A DNA stretch of 18,064 nt from Coriobacteriia bacterium. GTDB taxonomy: Bacteria > Actinomycetota > Coriobacteriia > Coriobacteriales > UBA8131. The position numbers were made by a program, and so were the translations under genes. Positions 13,897 to 18,064 of this stretch are shown in pieces. Below the pieces are notes generated by a model. The model was not told where the DNA came from, searched no databases, and worked only from the letters and a program-made list of their open reading frames with translations. Location of the stretch: assembly GCA_009781525.1 (NCBI GenBank), contig WQXZ01000014.1, forward strand, positions 1-18,064, read 5' to 3'. Every line of letters begins with the position of its first letter. Positions within the stretch are counted from its first letter, which is position 1.

Positions 13897-14418
13897 CTAC
13901 TTCACAAGAAGCAGTGCTGTGAAGTACACCTTGTCTTCGCGAAACGAAAAAGGTAACCCAGCTTGCTCGCATAATGCTGTCACGTCGACCCCAAATGCTG
14001 AGAGCGACTCCATCTTCATCTCTGGCTTAATGCATGGTTCCGGAAAGCAACACTGCTCACAGAATATACATCCACCACTAGCTAGCGGAAGCACTGCTGT
14101 TACCACAGGCTCCACCACTTCGACCAACTCACGAAAACGCAGCCTGTGCTCGCGGCCCAACCTCCCGTATACATCTCTTTCGGTTGGCGGGGTCAGTTCG
14201 GTAATAGATTGCACCAGAATTCCCTGATTGAACTCGCTTGCCCTCTCCCTGCACTCATCAAGCGTCCCACAGTTCGGTGGACACACCCAATTCTGTCCAT
14301 GATTTGGACACGTGTCGCAATACGCCCTCATTTCTTCCGTACAGTCCAGCGATAGGTCATCAAGAAGAACAACTTCACTAAAGCCCAACGCAAAGGCCTT
14401 GCTCAAAAACTTCTCCAT
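13897..14418 (-). CDS. DUF2284 Cys-rich putative metal-binding protein
   Basis: A 173-residue cytoplasmic protein with 12 cysteines. The N-terminal cluster (Cys26, 34, 37, 46, 50 and 56, with CDTCPNHGQNWVCPPNC) and the C-terminal cluster (GGCIFCEQCCFPEPC, Cys117-129) are the hallmark of the DUF2284 family. This family is widespread in anaerobes and presumed to bind metal or an iron-sulfur cluster; no reaction is established. Length fits the family. ATG 14418 has AGAGGA at good spacing. It sits between the htrA-like protease and the propeller protein on the same strand. Its presence supports an anaerobic host. Confidence 0.88.
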   Translation of the reverse strand: MEKFLSKAFALGFSEVVLLDDLSLDCTEEMRAYCDTCPNHGQNWVCPPNCGTLDECRERASEFNQGILVQSITELTPPTERDVYGRLGREHRLRFRELVEVVEPVVTAVLPLASGGCIFCEQCCFPEPCIKPEMKMESLSAFGVDVTALCEQAGLPFSFREDKVYFTALLLVK

Positions 14419-14451
14419 CTGTCATCCTCTCTTAGAGCAATGATTCTGAAC

Positions 14452-14483
14452 ACCAGGCTTCCCTCCGGTATATGCAGCCTGGT
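14452..14483. repeat. Hairpin between the protease and DUF2284 genes
   Basis: Arms accaggct (14452-14459) and agcctggt (14476-14483) pair over 8 bp with a 16-base loop. A short T-run follows on the plus strand, not on the minus strand where the genes lie. It may be a processing hairpin in the minus-strand transcript. Confidence 0.35.
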
Positions 14484-14522
14484 TTTATCCACAGTGTACC
14501 TATAGTGCATCACAGTACTACG

Positions 14523-16355
14523 CTATCTGTTCAGATCGGATCCGAGTTGAACGTCGAAGGTCAATCTTGATTCACCACGAACCACTATGACCGTCACCCA
14601 GTCGCCGACCTTGTGTCCGCGCACCTCAAGTACGACCTCAGATGAAGTAGCAATGGGCACGTCGCCGATTCGGACGATAATGTCGCCTGGACGAATGCCG
14701 ACCTGGGCAGCAGGAGATCCGGATACAACCGAATCGACGTGCGCTCCTGCCCCTTCAGAGGTACCGTAGCGCTCTGCGTTCGATGGATCGACGGTGGTCA
14801 TTTGAACGCCGAGAAAAGCGTGCTCAACAGGCTTACCAGCCATTATCTGCTCGGCGATGTAGTAGGCATAGTTGATTGGAATCGCGAAGCCGACACCTGC
14901 GGACGAGTTCGTCGACGACATGATCAGAGTGTTAATGCCAATCAGCTCTCCCCTGCTGTTGACCAGTGCACCGCCGGAATTTCCAGGATTGATTGCTGCA
15001 TCGGTTTGAATCATGTTTGCATATATCGTCAGTTCATTTACGCTCTCCATGGTAGTCGAACGAAACAGCGCAGACACAATTCCCACCGACACCGTCTTCT
15101 CAAGACCGAAGGGGCTGCCCAGCGCCATCACCCACTCGCCAACGACCACCTTATCTGAATCGCCGATATCTATAGGGATAAGACCAACGGCGTCGACCTT
15201 TAAAACAGCCAGATCCGAGCTTGGGTCTGACCCAACCAGTACTGCCTTTTTCTGGTTATCGCGATTGAAGCGGACCATAAACTCGTCGCCGTCTTCGACC
15301 ACGTGGTAGTTCGTCAGGATGTATCCATCCTCTGTTAGCACCACGCCGGAACCGAGACTGTATTCGATTAGGGCACTGTCGTTTGCGGAGTCACTTCCCC
15401 AGCCGCCAGAGCCTCCTCGCACCGACGAGGCTCGTACGTACACATCGATATTCACTACGCTTGGCAGCACCTTAGCTGCTACCACCTCTGGGAGTGTCGG
15501 GTCGTCGGGTAGGCCGACGATGCTGATCCTGTCACCTTGGAAAACCTCGTTGATAATGGTTTGCTGAACCGGTTTTTCTGGCTGGAATCCGTTTGTCAAG
15601 TTAAATATGAGCGCAAAGACCAGTAATCCACCGATCACTGACCCAATGAAGCCTGATGTGAAAACAGTTATCCAGGTTTTTGCTCCAGTTGCGCCTGCTC
15701 CAGCTGTTCTCCCAGCAGATACTGGAGCCGCTGACTGGTGTGCTACCGGAGTCGCATAGGGCACTCCAGGAGCAGCCTGCACGCGCTGAGCAGAGGGCAG
15801 AGCATACAACTGTTGCCCCGGCGCCATATACTGTGCCTGCGCTTGTGGGTTACTTCGTGGTTGCGGTTGGTTATATGGTGGTCGTGAAGACGCTCCTTGC
15901 AGTTGCGGTTGTTGTTGCATCGGTGCTGCTGGCTGTTGCTGCGGTGGTGGGCTTTGCTGCTGCGGGGCGGCAGGCTGTTGCGGCTGTTGCGCCGGCACCC
16001 CTTGCTGTTGCGGCGAGCCTGGTTGCTGCTGTGGCGGAACTTGCTGTTGCTGTAGTGAATCCGGTGCACTTTGTGGTCGTGACGGCACATAATATTGCGG
16101 CTGAGTTTGCTGTGGATAAGACCTCTCTGGTGCTTGAGGTTGAGTTACCGATGGTTGGCTTTGCTGCTGTTGCACAGGCTGCTCAGTAGTTCTAGTCGGA
16201 GGTTGTGCTGGTTGAGCTTGTGTCTGCTGCTGCGGCAGCTGCTGTCCAGACTGAAGCGGGGGCTGAGCTTGCTCTCTTGGTGATGGTGAAGGCTCTGTCG
16301 GCGGAAGTCTATACTGTGGATCAATAGATGGTCTCTGATTAGGGGGGTTATCCAT
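14523..16355 (-). CDS. Membrane-anchored HtrA/DegP-type serine protease with PDZ domain
   Basis: A 610-residue S1C protease for envelope protein quality control. Residues 1-225 are a Pro/Gln-rich, presumably cytoplasmic, disordered region. Residues ~228-252 form one transmembrane helix. About 285-505 form the trypsin-like domain with a complete triad: His351 (TNYHVV), Asp381 (SSDLAVLKV) and Ser460 (GNSGGALVN). About 513-605 form a PDZ domain (FLGVQMTTVDP, GSPAAQVGIRPGDIIVRIGD). ATG 16355 has AAGGAGA upstream. The Pro/Gln-rich N-terminus is longer than in most homologues; Actinomycetota HtrA and PepD proteins often have Pro-rich cytoplasmic tails. No two-component system is adjacent in the window. 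Function is secure; the paralogue name (htrA, degP or pepD) is not. Confidence 0.93.
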   Translation of the reverse strand: MDNPPNQRPSIDPQYRLPPTEPSPSPREQAQPPLQSGQQLPQQQTQAQPAQPPTRTTEQPVQQQQSQPSVTQPQAPERSYPQQTQPQYYVPSRPQSAPDSLQQQQVPPQQQPGSPQQQGVPAQQPQQPAAPQQQSPPPQQQPAAPMQQQPQLQGASSRPPYNQPQPRSNPQAQAQYMAPGQQLYALPSAQRVQAAPGVPYATPVAHQSAAPVSAGRTAGAGATGAKTWITVFTSGFIGSVIGGLLVFALIFNLTNGFQPEKPVQQTIINEVFQGDRISIVGLPDDPTLPEVVAAKVLPSVVNIDVYVRASSVRGGSGGWGSDSANDSALIEYSLGSGVVLTEDGYILTNYHVVEDGDEFMVRFNRDNQKKAVLVGSDPSSDLAVLKVDAVGLIPIDIGDSDKVVVGEWVMALGSPFGLEKTVSVGIVSALFRSTTMESVNELTIYANMIQTDAAINPGNSGGALVNSRGELIGINTLIMSSTNSSAGVGFAIPINYAYYIAEQIMAGKPVEHAFLGVQMTTVDPSNAERYGTSEGAGAHVDSVVSGSPAAQVGIRPGDIIVRIGDVPIATSSEVVLEVRGHKVGDWVTVIVVRGESRLTFDVQLGSDLNR

Positions 16356-16533
16356 TGATGGTTCTCCTTGCTAATTATTTGCCCCGATGTATCAAAATGT
16401 GTGATGATGATGTTTAGCCGTGACAATAATAACTGGTTTTCTTCGCAGCGATAACCCCCAGACGGGCATATTTACTTCATCGTAAATCAACCATGTATCA
16501 AACTGCGTTCTGGTTGTTTTATTGCTTACAGGA

Positions 16534-16573
16534 AATACCGGGCACAGCAGAACTATCTACTGTACCCGGTATT
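16534..16573 (-). terminator. Hairpin after the lipoprotein gene
   Basis: Arms aataccggg (16534-16542) and cccggtatt (16565-16573) pair perfectly, and pairing continues inward with two mismatches. It begins 13 bases past the lipoprotein stop on the minus strand. The following T-run is short (ATTTCC), so termination strength is uncertain. The other ~180 bases up to the protease start (16356-16533) show no gene. Confidence 0.55.
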
Positions 16574-16585
16574 ATTTAGTAATAC

Positions 16586-17563
16586 CTACTTTTCGCTTGC
16601 AGCGTAAGTAATAACAATATCAGAGAATGTAAACAGGATATCGTTTCGGGATTCGTTGTAAACTTCAAATGAAATATCAATAGAAATTGAATCCTTAGTG
16701 CCTCCTTGACCTAAATGGTTAATGTCGAAATAGAATGATGAATAAGCCACTTTACTGGCACATACTAGTAGTTCATCAGAGATATAGATACCTTCCTCGT
16801 TCGCACCGTACACTACTGTTCCGTTGAACGCAAAATCCGTAAGTGCTTCCCCGTCAACTGAGCACAAACTAAGTTTAATGAAACAGTCATACTCATTTTC
16901 ATTCTCGATGAACACCCTACATAGAAGAAAACCTGTGTCCGTAAGCTCGACATCTTGTAGCACAATCAACAACCCGCTGTCATTACACAGATATATACCG
17001 TTTTTATTGAATATTTGCTTGTAATCACTAGCATCAGAAAACGATATCTTGATTAAGTCTGAGACATATATAATCTCTCCTCGTTGGTTCAACTGTACAA
17101 AGATGCTATCGACAACTTCGATTGTTACTCTAAACTCCACATCGCATATCAAATCAATGTTGTTTTCATGCAACCATTGGTGTGGTGCTGATACGCTCGC
17201 TTCTAGTGTTTCTCCTGGCTCTATGACCTCAAAAATCCAGAAGCCGAAAAACATTGCTCCGTTGACTGATAAATCTGATGCGTATACCCTTATTACATCC
17301 TGGCGATTGTTTTCTATCTTAAATATAAATTCAGTGTGTTGTACTTCTCCCACAACAACAATCGGTTCGATATTCAGGAAAGTTATGACGACATCCTCTT
17401 TATCAAAGATAATACTATCGTCAGCAGCATTACCAGCACTGCTAATACCACCGCTAGCATCTATTGGCGTATTCAAACCTGAGCTGCACCCAAACTGACA
17501 AATCAGCATGAGTAGCGCAAGCCAAACGCTAACAGCTTTGTCTCTTTTCCCTACATAGTCCAT
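16586..17563 (-). CDS. Putative lipoprotein, unrecognised, two similar beta-rich halves
   Basis: A 325-residue protein of unknown family. The N-terminus has a basic stretch, a hydrophobic core (about 11-22) and Cys26 in QFGCSSG, a non-ideal lipobox; a conventional signal peptide is the alternative. After a Ser/Gly/Ala linker the sequence alternates beta-strand-like segments. Two parts look alike: FKIENNRQDVIRVYASDLSVNG (first half) and VFIENENEYDCFIKLSLCSVDG (second half), suggesting a duplicated beta-sandwich. I chose ATG 17563; GTG 17572 is also in frame and neither has a strong Shine-Dalgarno. The gene is clearly AT-richer than the housekeeping block, with many ATA/AAT/TTT codons, consistent with transfer or fast surface-protein evolution. 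Confidence 0.65.
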   Translation of the reverse strand: MDYVGKRDKAVSVWLALLMLICQFGCSSGLNTPIDASGGISSAGNAADDSIIFDKEDVVITFLNIEPIVVVGEVQHTEFIFKIENNRQDVIRVYASDLSVNGAMFFGFWIFEVIEPGETLEASVSAPHQWLHENNIDLICDVEFRVTIEVVDSIFVQLNQRGEIIYVSDLIKISFSDASDYKQIFNKNGIYLCNDSGLLIVLQDVELTDTGFLLCRVFIENENEYDCFIKLSLCSVDGEALTDFAFNGTVVYGANEEGIYISDELLVCASKVAYSSFYFDINHLGQGGTKDSISIDISFEVYNESRNDILFTFSDIVITYAASEK

Positions 17564-17622
17564 AAGTCTCACAATCTTTCTGCTCGTTGATACATTCTTC
17601 TTAGCTGCTATGTGATTATTCT

Positions 17623-18064
17623 CTACTTGAAATTCGAAGTGAAGAAACTGCAGTACATTGTATAAGACGTGATTTTCATGTATTCATATTTGTACCCTGA
17701 CCACTTGACTTGCAGTGTTGTAGTCCCAACACCTGAATAGTATGAGCCTGTATTACTTGGAACAAAGTATGGAACCGAGCTACTTTCAGGAAAGTACAAT
17801 GCATGTGACAGTGTATGCCATTGCCAGTATCCTTTGGGATCAGAGAGCGTACCATAGGCATCAGCATAGTCTGAGGCAAATGGATAACCTCTTGAGTACC
17901 CGCTCCATGTCCCTCTCGTACCACCTTTAGGCAAATTAGTGCTTCTTGCTTCGCCACTCTGCTCAGCATATAGAATAACACCAATAATGTAGCCATCTTC
18001 ATCATAGACATAACCTTCGTCTAGGAATGCAAATACTTCATTGACTTCTGCAAAAAGCGCCCAT
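17623..18064 (-). CDS. Partial CDS (5' end outside window), unrecognised protein
   Basis: A minus-strand frame stays open from the stop at 17623-17625 to the window edge, giving at least 147 residues; the true start lies beyond 18064. Reading in from the edge gives FAEVNEVFAFLDEGYVYDED, GYIIGVILYAEQSGEARST, then a Tyr/Ser/Gly-rich C-terminal part with WSGYSRGYPFASDYADAYG and GYWQWHTLSHALYF. The C-terminus is aromatic-rich and lacks a membrane segment. A TTG at 17934 gives a shorter frame but is internal. It lies 59 bases upstream of the putative lipoprotein gene on the same strand and shares its AT-rich composition. An exported or surface role is a guess from context and composition. Confidence 0.65.
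   Translation of the reverse strand, partial: WALFAEVNEVFAFLDEGYVYDEDGYIIGVILYAEQSGEARSTNLPKGGTRGTWSGYSRGYPFASDYADAYGTLSDPKGYWQWHTLSHALYFPESSSVPYFVPSNTGSYYSGVGTTTLQVKWSGYKYEYMKITSYTMYCSFFTSNFK

Noticed and set aside
15680..16189. 169-codon Ala/Val-rich plus-strand frame
   Set aside because: It is a composition shadow of the Pro/Gln-rich coding region on the other strand.
17676..18011. 111-codon minus-strand frame near the window edge
   Set aside because: The overlapping frame that stays open to the window edge gives a more protein-like sequence, so this one is taken as a shadow.

Overview
The window looks like a piece of an Actinomycetota chromosome, most plausibly an anaerobic Coriobacteriia-type lineage. 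The evidence is the conserved gene order rplU-rpmA-obgE-proB-proA-nadD-yqeK-rsfS on the minus strand, an L27 that starts directly at MAHKKGLG without the cleavable N-terminal extension typical of Firmicutes, and no prp (ysxB) gene between rplU and rpmA. The taxon is an inference, because no rRNA gene is present.

Positions 45-7831 (minus strand) hold the housekeeping run: ribosomal proteins L21 and L27, the ribosome-assembly GTPase Obg, the first two proline-biosynthesis enzymes ProB and ProA, the NAD-biosynthesis enzyme NadD, the HD-domain phosphatase YqeK and the ribosome silencing factor RsfS. A good sigma-70-type promoter sits upstream of rplU and a strong terminator separates rpmA from obgE. 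Between yqeK and rsfS the run is interrupted by about 630 bases without a conventional gene. This gap carries a perfect 14-bp hairpin followed by a strong Shine-Dalgarno and a possible 31-residue Cys-rich peptide. Several proteins carry unusual low-complexity extensions: a roughly 150-residue acidic tail on L21, an Ala-rich N-terminus on NadD, and an Ala/Pro tail on a zinc-ribbon protein (7994-8779).

Positions 9100-11877 (plus strand) encode a secreted 925-residue protein with two intact C39-like cysteine peptidase domains. Each has the Gln, Cys, His and Asp positions, and each is followed by a calcium-loop-like motif. A hairpin-rich leader precedes it. Two tRNA genes follow: one with a CAU anticodon, probably tRNA-Ile2, and tRNA-Asn. 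The 3' end of tRNA-Asn together with its terminator (62 bp, 3 mismatches) is repeated 346 bp downstream. The roughly 284-bp segment between the copies is unusually rich in inverted repeats and looks like an attachment-site remnant or a very small integrated element.

Positions 12759-18064 (minus strand) form a cell-envelope block. It contains a secreted beta-propeller-like protein paired with a Cys-rich DUF2284 protein, a membrane-anchored HtrA-type serine protease with a long Pro/Gln-rich N-terminus, an AT-richer putative lipoprotein, and the 3' part of another AT-richer gene that runs off the window end. No CRISPR array, transposase, integrase or recognisable defence operon is visible.
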